Positions 20,284 through 33,475 are shown, counted from the first letter of the stretch. The stretch is 64,000 nt of DNA from Eunapius fragilis (GCA_963681505.1 OY811977.1:4648264-4712263); one strand, 5' to 3'. Notes: generated from the sequence alone by a model not told the origin. Translations and numbers: made by a program.

Positions 20284-20487
20284 CATTTTGTATATGACTA
20301 TGCGCCTTCTACTAATCCCACTAGCGTTACTATTTACCAGGGCTGTAAATACACAACCAGAAATATTTCCCTGTTACGGGGACTAATCGGTGTCGTGACC
20401 GTATACACCCTGTACCGATAGGCGCTACAATATTTGTTTCGGGATCGAAAGTGCAAAGGCCCGTAACTATGAGGTGTGATTAGTGCC
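20284..20487. other. No gene recognised
   Basis: Spacer between the split duplicated unit and the start of the long interspersed repeat. Nothing supported. Confidence 0.3.
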
Positions 20488-23130
20488 AAAAGTCGGTCAC
20501 GCGCAGCGCAACGACAGATGTCGCAGCGCAGCAATTGACATGCAGCGCAACGACCGATGACGCAGCGCAGCGATCTCGTGCCCTGAAATCATATGTGTAT
20601 CGAATATATATGCTGAGAAAAACATTATTAGACGGCTGGCTGACATGGCCGTATACAGCTAGGTGCAGAAAAAAAATAGGCGTAAAAGAATATATAAAAG
20701 AATATATGAAAGAATATATGGAACCTAACAGCATTCTATGAACGCTACCAGTAACTGCATGGGAGGCCTTAACTGGCCACTCCCGCTAAAGGTCATAACA
20801 AAGAGATACTAATAATGGTACGTCTGTGTATTATTCTATTTGATGCACATCCATGTATTTGTGGTTATTTTCAAGAGGCAACCCCATGGTGATGTTGAAT
20901 TTGTGGTGATCGATGTTGTGGTTACAGTATTATTTGGCACTCAGGCAGTGCCATAGTTACATTGTGCATAAGTATTACTGCTCAACTTGGCATCTCAGAA
21001 TTTCGTACCCAGGATTTTTAAGAATACGTTGTGCTGTGAACTGGTAGAAGTATATCATGATCAGTTATCTTACGTGTAAGAAGGAAGGTGGGGGGGGGGG
21101 GGGGGGGGGGAAGGGGGGTATAATACGGCGTGTCTATTGGCTGGGAGGGGGTGGGGGGGCCTATATTAGACAATTTTGTGTAGCTCTTCCCTCCCCCTTT
21201 ATATATTAAAGGTGAGGTGGGAGGAAAGCTCTGGCCCTCTGAGTTCAATTGCCCCCACTGCCACTGTTAGTTCAGCGATAGGTTTATGGAAACTATGCAT
21301 GCATGGACCAAAACAAAAGACAGTGAGACAAAAATGCATGTACCTGGCTGCCACCATGGATTATATAATCTATGCTGACAGCGAAAGATTGGCTCTAAAG
21401 ATATATACTGCAAGGGCAGATACAGTGCTTTTGTTAACAGTCCAGCTTAGGTGAGGAAGGGCGGCCCCAGAAACTTCTTGAAAAAGTCAGTGGATTAAAA
21501 TTCATCAGTATAGTTAGCATTTGTAGCTAGCAATTAACAGTGCCCAATTAAGATACTTGGGCATTAGACTAAAAACATATATGCATGGGGCCCCATCTCC
21601 ATCCACCAATGCTTTAGATCAATCTGATTTTAAAAAAAGATTCTACTGCATAAATTGGGTTAGAACCTTTAGATCAGTTATTGCATCATCTGGCATAGTA
21701 TACCTGGCCAGTGGGGCCCACATAATGCTAGGGGCCCTAGACTATAGGCTGTAGGTTAGCTCCAAATTTTAGCCTAGTCAGTCCTATGGTTAGTCTGGGC
21801 CTGGGAAGTTAGCCCGCAACAATTTTGATTTTTTACCCTTCACAATCACGTCACACTACTAATCTGGACATTGTTCAGTCGAGGAACACTTTTGCATATG
21901 TTATTTTGTGTGGTGTGATTGTTTTTGTATATCTGTACCTGGTCTGTGTAAATGCTTATTTTAATACGTCCTTATTGTTTTTCATCTTATTGGATGGAAT
22001 GCAAACACTGCCTGGTGTATTTGGAGTTGGATTTGCAATTGAAAGGTCTCAGTTAAGTCTCTCATGTCCAAGAATGCATTTTTTCTTCAGGTCATTCACG
22101 GTGGACAGAGTTACACATGAAAGCATACTCCATCATACTGTCTGCACCTGCAGCTAGCTCCTGTACTGTGTGGAGGACTGCGCGAGAGACATCAACCTTT
22201 TCAAGTTGCATGGCCTTGATGTTTACAGGGACCCACTTCACAAAATACACACTCGCCAATGGTAGATCAAGACAAGAATACTTATTTATTTATTTATTTT
22301 GGAGGGGATTGGGGGGGGGGGGGGTGGTAACTGATGCATGATGGGGGCTCAGTGAAGTTATTTTTAGCTTGCATAATTGCTTTTTGGGGGGGGTGGGGTG
22401 GTAACTGATGCATGACTCAGTGAAGTCATTTCCAGCTTGCATAGTAGTATATAAAATTCAAAGACCTGCCATCGTTTTAATTGGAGAGAACATACAACAT
22501 AACCGCGATACTGAAAACAATATTTTTTCCAAGGTATCTCACTTACCTTTATAAAATAGTTGCAATGACCTATCATGCTAATGCTCATATCAACACTAAA
22601 CTCCTGTGTACAGTATGTCTTAATCCAGACCCAAATAAAGGGCCAATACTTAGGTTGATCAGAGTTAAGATGCATGATGTTTTAGTGTTAGTAATGAAGC
22701 TGGTGGTTTTACCAAAATATTAAATGTAATTCATACTTGGCTATACAAGTAAAAGTAGATGTTAGGCTCCTCAGAAACTAAACTCATTCAGGGGGAGTCA
22801 GGAACTCCCTTATAAATCACCCTGAGAATACGACAATTTGCTTCTGGAAATAAAGAGTTGTCTGCTGAAGTATTATGGACAATTAATGTAGTCCAAAAGT
22901 ACTGGCCCAGTATTATAAGCTAGCTTAGCACTTCTTTTGTACATTTACATGTACTAAATATAGGATTTTTGTCTGATTTTTGGTCAATTTAAAGTCACTC
23001 ATGTTCATGACTTCAGATTATTTTGTTGAATCCACAATTGGTTAAACTTAATTATTCTGCCGCTCCTCCTCCATGCTGGTCATGCAGATTATTATCCACC
23101 TCCTGCCCAGATCACATCAAATATATCCAG
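20488..23130 (+). repeat. Long interspersed repeat, forward copy A
   Basis: It starts at AAAAGTCGGTCACGCGCAGC, followed by GC-rich iterations of CGCAGCGCAACGACCGATGA, and can be followed block by block in copy B (27371-30145). Shared blocks include GTATACAGCTAGGTGCAGA, ATTCTATGAACG, TTGTGGTTACAGTATTATTT, GAACTGGTAGAAGTAT and GTTCAGTCGAGGAACACTTT, ending in ATTCTGCCGCTCCTCCTCC and TCAAATATATCCAGAA. No conserved frame survives between copies, and the short frames here are not alike in other copies. Poly-G tracts lie at 21090-21110 and 22311-22324. A non-autonomous element or segmental duplicate; terminal structure not established. Confidence 0.85.
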
Positions 23131-23339
23131 AAAGAATGAAGTGCTTTTGATCAGCCTCACAGCGGGAAAAAAGTTCCTTCTTTAATTTCAGAATTCCCAT
23201 CAGTTTAGGTTTCCGAAAAATTAACTTGTTGTCAATATTAATCTTAATTCACTTTAATCTATTAACCTGTGATTTAATTGCATGATACTTTCTTCCTGAA
23301 AGTGATTAGTATTATATGAAAAATACAGAATGTTTTTAT

Positions 23340-24610
23340 AATTAATAATGATTTTTCGCTGATGTGGAACACTCCGCATTTGGTGCAATATAGTCAACCA
23401 GGTAATGAATGCTTTGAGAGAAAAAATTTTCTAACACATCACTTAGAATGCATACCAGATAGGTATTAAGAGGCAGGCAACAATACCATACACCATGGTA
23501 ATGAATTGAACTTGTAACAATATTTTTCATGCCAATTCCATTGCAATTTCCACAAATCAGGTTTTTAAGGCATATGTGTATGATGAATGAAGTGCTTTTA
23601 TACATCTTCCCATGAATGGTCATATATAGTGTTTGTATGATAATCTGTTTGTTTCAGGGTTGGACAAAAACACTTTCTCTTTATGTGTGTGTGTGTATGT
23701 GTGAGGTGTTGGGTGTTGTCCGACCCCCCCCCCCCCCCCCCCCCCTCGCTGTGTACAATGATGCTTTCACAATTTTCAAGTTGTTTCATTTTTAAAAAGC
23801 CCTTCAAAACAAGAAATTACATGCAATGGCGAATTATTGTACCTCTTATTTTCTTGTGTAGGATATTACTACATGAGTACATGTTCCATGGATCCACAAA
23901 TCAAATTCAGTGACGCTGTTATGTTACATATATGATCGATCATACTTGCTCTATCTACATTCCATCACATTCTCACGAATTGTCACACACACACACAAAC
24001 ACCATGCTTAACCCATACAACACATTATACTTAGCACCACACACACTTGGCATGTTCATCCCTCCACAATGGTGCGTTCACATTCACTGAGGAGGATGCA
24101 CAGAGAGGATGTCGGCACATGAAAGAAGGGAGAGCTGGTCCAGCAGAAGTCTGGCTGCATAACCTAGAAGGGGTTGAGGAACTGAGTGCTACCTCAAGCA
24201 ATGTGAAGGACAGAAGAAATGCCCTTCTGACAGAATGAGATGACATGGAGATAGGGGATATGATCAATCCCATGGGCTTGATTCTCCCATCTTTGGTACA
24301 CTTCATGTTTTTCACAATGTTATAATCAAAAATGCCACATATACTCATAAGATATGACCACATACACTATGCTCCCATGTGTGTGTGTGCCCATTAAACT
24401 ATATATACTGCTCGATTCACCCTTTACCTATGATGTTTAAAAAAATGACATTCATCATACTGCAGAATTCCTAGATGAAACCTACTCTCATAGGTTCCAA
24501 TACTGCAGAGGGCAGGAACCTAGCTCAACATGAGCACACGTATACTGCACTATCAGCTGTGCACTATGCCAAACTGAAAGGTTCTATTTAACGCTGTACT
24601 ACAACCATCT
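23340..24610. repeat. Arm of an inverted duplication (partner 30390-33475)
   Basis: 23340-23830 matches the reverse complement of about 33000-33475 (for example GAAGTGCTTTTATACATCTT, GTTTGTATGATAAT). 24240-24610 matches the reverse complement of about 30390-30725 (GGGGATATGATCAATCCCAT, CTACTCTCATAGGTTCC, GAACCTTTC side). The partner is longer because it holds the hairpin element at 31621-32523 and other sequence. A (GT)n tract at 23684-23703 and a 22-C run at 23724-23745 lie inside. No gene is supported. Confidence 0.8.
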
Positions 24611-25320
24611 AGTAATACAATATTAGCTAAATGCCTCCCTAGAGTAAATTTCCAGCAGGTAGACAGACGGTTGGGTAATCGTATTGTTTTTAGATCAATT
24701 AATTTCTTTACCAATTAGTCCCATTACCTGCTGCACGGTCATTTAGACAGGAGAAACCTTAGCAAAGGGCATAAAAGATAACCGATTGTCATGTTAGTGT
24801 CGCACACGATGGCAGGGTGCAGGAAGCAGCATGTATAGAGGGAACAGGTGTGGAGGTGTGGTCTACCCCATGGGCACATCCCATCACATGTTCTTTGCAG
24901 GGGAGGAGCATATGGGAGTGGTCAGGAATGCCAAGCGAATGAGACCAAGTTCTGTATCCAGTGCTCGCGTGATCAAAATGGCGTGTTTGTGTGATGGTGC
25001 AAGGGTCAGTGTGAGGTCTCTGTGTATATTGTGAAGAGCCATCAAATTTGAGTGTAGTAATAGCACATAGGGCTGACCAAAACTTGTTTAGAAGATAAGA
25101 TATTGAAATCTTCTTGTATGTACTTTGTGATTGCAATATAGTGACGGAAGGAGGAGGAGGAGATGGGAAACGAGGAATTGTATCAGGGACCTAGGGAGGA
25201 GGGGTAAGAAGATTGGAGGGTGATGTCTCAGTGATGAGGGTGATGTAATAGTGAGGTGATGTCACAATGTGGAGGACCTTGGGTGTTAAACATTAGAATG
25301 TTGTTTTCTGCTCAGCAAAT
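24611..25320. other. No gene recognised
   Basis: Ordinary AT-rich sequence turning purine-rich after 25140. The open frames overlap on both strands and show no motif. Confidence 0.35.
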
Positions 25321-25650
25321 CCAGACACATGGACATGCAACCAAGTGGGAGGTGATGGTGGAGGTGTGTGATGGGAGGTGATAGTGGATGTGTGTGGTGG
25401 GAGGTGATGGTGGATGTGTGTTGTGGGAGGTGATGGTGGATATGTGTGCTGAGAGATGATGGTGTAGTGGGAGGTGATGGTGAAGGTGTGTGGAGGAGGT
25501 GATGGTGGAGGTATGTGATGGTGGGGTGTATGATGGAAGGTGATGGTTGGATGTGATGGGAGGTGATTGTGGTGTGTGATGGTGGGTAGTGATGATGGTG
25601 TGTGATGGTGGGGTGTGGTGATGGTGGGAATGTGGGATATGCATGTAGAG
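25321..25650. repeat. GGTGATGGT-rich minisatellite
   Basis: Irregular copies of a unit of about 20-24 bp (GTGGGAGGTGATGGTGGATG, TGTGTGATGGTGGGG) fill about 320 bp with strong purine strand bias. The long minus-strand frame rich in His, Thr, Pro and Ser is a translation of the repeat, not a gene. Confidence 0.85.
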
Positions 25651-25974
25651 AACTTGCAACTATGAGATGCCTCAGATTAACTTAGGTACATACATATGCA
25701 TTTTCAAACTTTAAACACTCATGCACACATATACATGACACAAACTCTCAGTTACACATGCAAACAAATAAATGAACACTTAAAACATCAACTGCTTGAT
25801 TCAGTCTCCATTAATGATCCTTCCTATAGTTATGGTGTGTTTTGCCTTGAGATGCAGCTAAACAACTATCACAGTTCCAAGGTCCTTTTCCCGAGTAACC
25901 ATTTGATTCTGACCGGTATTGTAGCAAGAGTGGCCAGATAAGGCCTACAGGTTGCGACACCTCGTTCAGAGAAT

Positions 25975-26165
25975 GATATAGGGCTGTATATATTCTTTTA
26001 CGCCTTTTTTTTTCTGCACCTAGCTGTATACGGCCATTTCAGCCATTTAATAATGTTTTTCTCAGCATATCGATTCGTACATATTCGATACACATGATTT
26101 CTGGGCACGAGATCGCTGCGCTAAGCTGCGTCATCTGTCGTTGCGCTGCGCGTGACCGACTTTTG
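25975..26165 (-). repeat. Long interspersed repeat, 5' fragment, reverse copy C
   Basis: The reverse complement of this stretch matches the first 190 bp of copies A and B: AAAAGTCGGTCACGCGCAGC, CGCAGCG iterations, GATACACATGATTTC-type block, and GTATACAGCTAGGTGCAGAA. It stops where the hAT relic flank begins. Confidence 0.8.
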
Positions 26166-26270
26166 TGCCAAAAGCAGGAATTAAAAAGTGTAGCCGCCAT
26201 TAAGAAGATGAATATAATTAATAATATGAAATCACATGTGAGTTTACATTTACACTATAGTACATGCACA

Positions 26271-26965
26271 TCAGTCATTGCAACTAAACTTTCCAAACAT
26301 GGTGAGCCTATGCCCTGAACCGAAAATAAAATCGTTACCAAAATCGATCAAATTGAAGCTTTCGGTCATATGTGAAGTAGCATTGCATTATTATGGTCAT
26401 AGTACGTACTTCTTAAAAAGGTTTTAATTCTTCGCAGCGTACGCGCGTGCTGAAAGAACGTTCGCTTGTAGCATTTGTTGCAGGCAGGACCAAAATCAGC
26501 AAATGGAATACTAATGTGCAAACTTGTGAAACAAGCACTCTTTGGATGGGTGTGAGGTCCCTTAGAATTATCACAACACAATGTAGAGTGCACCTTCCAT
26601 TGGATTTAGGCAGATTTTGGGACATTATATATCTCAACTGATCAATGTTCATATCATCACCGTAAAATTCAGTCACAAACTGCAATTCTTCGTCGAGTTA
26701 TTTGCTGCTTTAAAAGCTTACAATAAACCTGATATCCAGGCTGGCCAAATCGAGTTTGATTACCACAGATTATCAGGTCTCAGTAGTTCTTCAAAGAAAA
26801 TACGACTGTATATATCTTGTACATTTCCTGGATGATCTCCTTCTCTTGAACCAGAATCATATCGTCTACGTGGCCTTCTTTTGCGTGGTAGTGTGGGATA
26901 TTCCACTTCAAGTTCACTAGCAGTCTGCATGGTGAACTTTTCCCAAAAATTTAAATTTTCTAATG
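26271..26965 (-). pseudogene. hAT transposase C-terminal relic
   Basis: Minus-strand reading, with several frame changes, gives FWEKFTMQTASELEVEYPTL, IYSRIFFEELLRPDNLW, then ELQFVTEFYGDDMNIDQLRY, and the hAT dimerisation signature LVLPATNATSERSFS followed by LRRIKTFLRSTYYDHNNAML and LHI. The ATN[A/T]xxERxFSxLxRIKTxLR stretch is the hallmark of hAT C-terminal dimer domains. Stops and at least three indels make it a pseudogene. No terminal repeats were assigned. The C-terminal tail near 26290 (NDFIFGSGHRL) may be element-specific. Confidence 0.88.
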
Positions 26966-27313
26966 ACTGAAGAGTTTTACTGTCATTGCTGTTATTGATT
27001 GGCCTTCGCTGCAGACATGCTCGGGGATTAGAGTGTCTAACTTAGATTGTCACTGTGTCGTAGTAGCAATTGACCTAACATCAAACACCAACAAGAAATC
27101 AAACGATTCCATACATGCTTTTACGCCTATTATTCAAGATTTCATGTCTGTTTCTTTTAACGTATTGCAGCAATTCCTCCCATAGTGGAGAGCAGCAGGT
27201 ATACAGTAGCAGCTGTAAGCTGATCACAGTGTTTGTATACCTCCTGCTCACCTGCGATTTAACTGCTATGAATAATTAATGAATCATGAATAACTGATCA
27301 TCGGTACAAAAAG

Positions 27314-27333
27314 TGGAGCCGCCATGGCGGCTC
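27314..27333. repeat. 20-bp perfect palindrome
   Basis: GGAGCCGCCATGGCGGCTCC is an exact palindrome in a GC-rich island just before repeat copy B. A related AAAAAGTGTAGCCGCCAT occurs at about 26184, in direct orientation, on the other side of the hAT relic. Confidence 0.8.
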
Positions 27334-27370
27334 CAGCGTGACAGCGTCCACGGTTCCGTCGCCGCTGAAA

Positions 27371-30145
27371 AGTCGGTCACGCGCAGCGCAACGACCGGTG
27401 ACGCAGAGCAGCGCAACGACCGATGACGCAGCGCAGCGCAGCGACCTCGTGCCCAGAAATCATATGTGTATCGAATATGTAATATCGATATGCTGAGAAA
27501 AACATTATTAGATGGTGGTCGGGCTGGCTGACATGGCCGTATACAGCTAGGTGCAGAGCAAAAAGAATATATGAAGCCTTCAGCATTCTATGAACGAGGT
27601 GTCGCTACCAGTAACTGCATGGTTAGCCACTACCGGTCATAACAAAGAGATACTAATACACTGTAATGGTACGTCTGCTTTTTATTCTATTTGATGCACA
27701 TCCATGTATTTGAGGCAACTGCAATGGTGAACGATGTTGATCGATGTTGTGGTTACAGTATTATTTGGCACTCAGGCAGTGCCATAGTTACATATTACTG
27801 CTCAACTTGGCATCTCAAATTTTGTACCCAGGAATTATTAAAAATACGTTGTGTTGTGAACTGGTAGAAGTATCTTACGTGTAAGAGGGAAGGTGGGGGG
27901 TTAATACGCGTGTCTATTGGCTTGGGGGGGAGGGGGCCTATATTTGACAAGTTTGTATAGCACTTCCTCTCCCCAAGGTGAGATGGGAGGGAAGCTCGGG
28001 CCCTCTGAGATAGATATGAGTTCAATTGCCCCCACTTCCACTGTTAGTTCAGCGATAGGTTTATGGAAACTATGCATGCATTGTCCAAAACAAAAGACAG
28101 TGAGACAAAAATGCATGTACCTGGCTGCCACCATAGATTATTGAATACATTACAATCTATGCAGAGATAGTGAAAGATTTGCTCTAAAGAAAAATTCATG
28201 GTATATACTGCAAGTGCACATACAGTGCTTTTGTTAAAAGCCCAGCTAAGGGGGAGGGAAGTTGGCCCCAAAAACTTCTTGAAAAGGTCAGTGGATTAAA
28301 ATTCATCAGTGGTTAGCATTTGTAGCTAGCAATTAATTGGGATAGTCAGTGTTCAATTAGGATACTTGTGCCATTGTGGGCACTAGACTAAAATCATATA
28401 TGCATGGGGCCCCACCTCCACCCACCAATGCATTTGATCAATCAGATTTTAAATAAAGATTCTACTGCATAAATTGGGTTAGAACCGTTTGATCAGTTAT
28501 TGCGTCATTTGGCATAGTATTCCTGGCCATGGAGGGCGCATCAAATGCCAGTGGCCCTAGACTATAGGCTGTAGCTTAGCTCCAGATTTTAGCCTAGTCA
28601 GTCCTATGGTTAATCTGGGCCTTGGGAGTTAGCCTGCAACAGTTTTGATTTTTTACCCTTCATAATCACGTCACACTAATCTGGACATTGTTCAGTCGAG
28701 GAACACTTTTGCATATGTTATTTTGTGTGGTGTGATTCTTTTTGTATATCCGTACCTGGTCTGTGTAAATGCTTATTTTAATACGTCTTTATGTCCTTAT
28801 TGTTTTTTTTACCTTATTGGATGGAATGCAAACACTGCCTGGTGTGTCTGGAGTTGGATTTGCAATTGAAATAATGCATCTTTCATCAGATCATTCATGG
28901 AGGACTCAGTTGTACATGAAAGCATACTCCATCATACTGTCTGCACCTGCAGCTAGCTCCTGTACTGAGTTGAGGACTGCACGAGAGACATCAACCTTTT
29001 TAAGTTGCATGGCCTTGATGTTTACAGGGACCCACTTCACAAAATACACACTCGCCAATGGTAGATCAAGAACAAGAATATTTATTTATTTATTTTGGAG
29101 GGGAGGGTGGTAACTGATGCATGATGGGGGCTCAGTGAAGTCATATCCAGCTTGCATAGTAGTATATAAAACCCAAAGACCTGCCTTCGTTTTAATTGGA
29201 GAGAACATACAACCATATACTGAAACCGTATTTTTTTTCCAAGGTATCTCACTTGCCTTTATAAAATAGTTGAAATAATGTATCATGCTAATGTTCATAT
29301 CAACACTAAACTCCTGTGTACTGTATGTCTTAATCCAGACCCAAATAAATCAGAGTTAAGATGCACGATGTTTAAGTGCTAGTATTGAAGCTGCATTGTT
29401 ATTACCAAAATATTTAATTAAATGTAATTCATACTTGGCTATACAGGAAAAATTAGACGTTAGGCTCCCTCAGAAATTTTCACGAGCAAAGCTCATTCAG
29501 GGGGGAGTCAGAACTTCCTTATAAAACACCCAATTTGCTTCTGGAAATAATGAGTTGTCAGAAGTATTATGGACAATTAATGTTAATGTGATCCAAGCGT
29601 ATTGGCCCAGTAATAATAAATGAAATTTCAAAACAGGACTGGTTATAATGAAACCAGACCAAAAGCCCGAGCTGGTATTTATGAATGCTGACCTCCGCAA
29701 CTAGTGTGCTAATATTTAGGGGTACGGGGATGGTGGGAGAGGGGACAGGCCTGTCGTCACCCTGAAAATCAGATGCATAGACAATGTTGAAAAACTGGGC
29801 GGGGGGAGTCCATAGCCACGTACACACCATCTTGACACTCTCAGTGCACACCCCATCCCAATACCTCACTGTTCGATTTATCCGAACCGATCCTAAAAAG
29901 ACCTCTGTACACGAACCCATAAGTTAAAACTTAAATTCCTGGCTTAGCACTTCTTTGTACATTTACGCGTGCTAATTATAGGATTTTTGTCTCATTTTTG
30001 GTGAATTTAATGTCACTCATGTTTATATATTATTGAAACCATAATCCTACTACCTAACAAATATTCTGCCGCTCCTCCTCCACCATGCTGGCCTTACAGA
30101 TTATTACTCCTCCTTCCCAGATCTCATCAAATATATCCAGAAGTT
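27371..30145 (+). repeat. Long interspersed repeat, forward copy B
   Basis: Best-preserved full copy. It begins AAAAGTCGGTCACGCGCAGC and follows copy A to GCCGCTCCTCCTCCACCATG and TCAAATATATCCAGAAG. Copy A has an expanded poly-G run where B has a short one, and B lacks some blocks of A. Shared short frames are not conserved, so this looks non-coding. Confidence 0.85.
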
Positions 30146-30149
30146 GATG

Positions 30150-30400
30150 ATAAATCATAAGTGTTACGACTTTGAGATATTCTCAGTACATGTATAAAAA
30201 TCATGATTACGGCTTGTAATAATCACACGATTAAATCTATATCTATTAGGTTCGTATGCTTAATACATTTTGATTTCATCTAGCATGTTCATGGTTTATA
30301 ACAAACCATCATACACAAAATTTGTCATTTAATCTAGCATGTTCACGAAAACGATAAGTGTTATCTCTTGATTGAGATATTCACAATACATGTAGTACAG
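30150..30400 (-). repeat. Degenerate satellite, reverse orientation
   Basis: Contains AATCTAGCATGTTCATGGTT, TATGATAAACC-like, GAGATATTCACAATACATGT and ATCATGATTACGGCTT: the reverse complement of the satellite core seen from 59640 to 63000. Confidence 0.75.
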
Positions 30401-30739
30401 TGTTAAATAGAACCTTTGTTTTTGGCATAGTGCACATCTGATAGTGCAGTATACACACGCTCATGTTGAGGTTCCTGCCCCCTGCAGTATTTAACCTATG
30501 AGAGTAGGTTCCATATAGCAGTATGATGAATGTCATTTCAAACATCATAGGTAAAGGGTGAATATATAGTTTAATGGGCACACACACACACATGGGGTGT
30601 ATGTGTCATGTCTTATGAGTACATGTGGGCATTTTTAGTCATTGTGAAGAAAATGAGGTGTACAAAAGATGAGAGAATCGAGCCCATGGGATTGATCATA
30701 TCCCCTATCTCCATATCATCTCATACTGCCAAAGATAAA

Positions 30740-31620
30740 ATCAAATAGGTTGCAATTGTCAAAACAATGTACGACAACTTTTATTTATTAACTGCAGAAT
30801 GACATTCATGAGATTTTGAAAAAAGTATGAAATTTGATTAGCGATTTATTCAGAACAACAAATCAAACTTGAAAACGCTAAATGACCCACTACTTTTTTA
30901 TTAACTTTGAGTGTTAATAACGCACCATTATATAATCCATTACCAAATCAAAAGTGTTTTGTACTTCATTTTATACTGGAATAATTTATGTATTAAAAAT
31001 ATTTACCACAACAGCTTCATCTGAATAATTTTACAGCAATTAACGGTCTTAATTACTATTGAACCTTGAAATCAGTGCTGTTCCGTCGCACATCCAGATC
31101 TTGAATTGTACTACTTATTATTAGTTATTATTAAAATCAATTATCGTAAACTGCAATCTTGAATAACTTTTCTAATGGAGGGCTTTGAATAGGAATAGTT
31201 TGAGTTATGAAGGTTTCGATAAAGTTTCTTGACCGCTAATAATAATCTAATTATATTGTTACTATTTGCCTAAGTACTGTAACATATTTTATAGAAATCA
31301 AGCAATCCTGAGTTAGCATTCTTTCGCAAACACCCTGTATCAATCATACCTTTGTTGCATATGTGTGCCTGCCTCATGATCATCCATGAGTGCGCTCAAT
31401 GCCCAGTTTTCCTGGCCTGCATTCATTCAAGCACTATGAAGTTGAGCAATTTAAAGTTATATGGATATCCACTAGTATTCACTTGTGGATTGAGAATCAT
31501 TGTTAATGCACTTCTGTTGCCATTTAAAAGGTAGAGTCACAACAATTAGTCAAGGAGGAGAGTTATTGGTGAGGTGCTTTTCTCAGGTCTGTACATCCAC
31601 CACTATTCTAATCTGATTTA
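30740..31620. other. No gene recognised
   Basis: Very AT-rich sequence up to the hairpin element. Only short random frames. Confidence 0.35.
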
Positions 31621-32261
31621 AAGTAAAGAAAAACATTCTCTAACGAGAAAGTTGGTGGAATACCTAAACTGGAGTCAATGGTGGTGCTAAAAGGAAGGGA
31701 CAAGGTTTTGAGAAAAGGGTAATGAGACTAAAATCCTATATTGAGCACTTCTTTTGGTCCTGTTAGTAGATTTACACGTGCTAAATATAGGATTATTCTC
31801 TCATTACTCTTTTCTCAAAACCTTGTTCCCTTTTAGCACCACCATTGCCTCCAGTTCCTATATCCCACCAACTTTCTCGCTAGAGAATGTTTTTCTTTTC
31901 TATCATTTTTATTAATACTGGCAAGTGGCCCTCCCCCCCCCCCTCCCCCCCCGCTTCAATTACCGTCACGAGCAGCCGCCCGCCTTTGTTTGGTAAGGAA
32001 CGCGGGAGAATTCAAACTCGTCGTTTCGAAGTTTCAGCTCTCCCCTTTTGTTTGCACAATTCTAAATATACGTAAATGTCGCCACGGGAACGCTTCTATT
32101 TTACACGACGTATTGCGTAATGATTACGTATATCAGTTTTATGCTTTATTCATATATCTGATACCTGAAGATGTTCGTCTAGGAGATTCTAAAGCGATTG
32201 GTATAACTTGCGCTCTTTAAAACCATTCCTACCCCGAGTTGTACTCGCGCGAGAAGAATTA

Positions 32262-32296
<35 letters not shown>

Positions 32297-32523
32297 AGAG
32301 GAATTGGCCTGGGGACGAGGAAAAACACGAGCTTTTTTTGTTCTCTTAAAGCAAACAGTTTGAAGACTGGATTAAAACATTAAAATGACCGTCTTTGCCC
32401 TCTGGTTCGATAGCAACAAAGAGCTACACTATCTGTTTCTCGGTACACGAGTTATACGCGTGTCGCGGTTTTTTTCACGACACGGGTCAATTCCTATATA
32501 GGAACTACTATCGTAGATCCTGA
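31621..32523 (+). mobile_element. Hairpin element, copy 1
   Basis: Starts AAGTAAAGAAAAACATTCTC and folds on itself: the arm to about 31755 is inverted at about 31780-31905. A C-rich run (31934-31953), an (ACG)n tract (32262-32294) and a 3' hairpin GGAACTACTATCGTAGATCC follow, ending in CCTGA before a T. A short frame (MTVFALWFDSNKEL) near 32383 is disrupted. About 900 bp; homologous to 56691-57609 and, reversed, to 61014-61935. Confidence 0.85.
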
Positions 32524-32999
32524 TACATAATTTGCACAATCTGAATGGTTAATTCACAAAAGAGAATTTATACACCATAGAGATTTTATAATTAAGAGAA
32601 GATTTTCTCCTGCTGGCACCTACGATTCCAAAATATTCCGTATCAGCCTGTTTTATTAATGCACCATATGTGAATGATGTGATTGTATGTTGAACTTCAG
32701 CATGAGCCTTTGGTGCTGTAAACATTCTTTTGGATCGGGTTACTGCCCGGTATAATATGGTTTGGAACCTTTATGTCACCACGCCTTAACATGCATGAAC
32801 AGGGAGATCTCACATCAGATTCAGGGATTTCCGTTTAGAATCTTGCCAATGGACTAGCCTGGATCTTCTGTTGAATCAGAAAGTGGTTTGGGGTTTGAAG
32901 GACATTAAACACGGCTTTTCTCCTTTTGATTAGCGCGCAAAACTTTAAAAAGTAATATCACAACAAGAAAATAAAAGGTACAATGATTCACCTTTGCAT

Positions 33000-33475
33000 G
33001 TGATTTTTTGTTTTGAAGGGCTTTTTAAAAATTAATCTCAACAAATGTAGTACCAAACGGCACAGGTGGTATTGAAAATCATGATAGCATCATTGTACAA
33101 AGCCATAGCTCTGGGTCAAACACCCCCGCGCCCCTACACATAAACACACACTTAAATAAGAAATGTTATTGTCCAAACCTGATTATTATCATACAAACAC
33201 TATACATGACCAATCATGGGAAGATATATAAAAGCACTTCATCGTACACATGAAAAAAAATAATTGCAATGGAATTGGCATCAAAAATATTGTGTCACTC
33301 AATTCATTATCCATGGTGTTTGGTATGGGTGCCTGCTTCTTAATACGTATATCTTGTATGCATTCTAAGTGATGTGTTAGATAATTATTTTTCTTAAAGC
33401 ATTCATTATATCTGGTCGACTGTATTGCACCATAATGCAGGGTGTTCCACATCAGCAAAAAATGTACAGTAATTA
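33000..33475 (-). repeat. Inverted-duplication partner of 23340-23830
   Basis: The reverse complement follows 23340-23830 with scattered differences: AATAATTACTG side, GTGGAACACCCTGCATTATG and GAAGTGCTTTTATATATCTT. Confidence 0.8.

Noticed and set aside
24047..24238. 63-codon plus frame (MACSSLHNGAFTFTEEDAQR)
   Set aside because: Short, with an overlapping minus-strand frame, no motif, and lying within the inverted-duplication region; not supported as a gene.
25312..25659. 115-codon minus frame rich in His, Thr, Ser and Pro
   Set aside because: It is the translation of a GGTGATGGT minisatellite with no non-repeat protein context.
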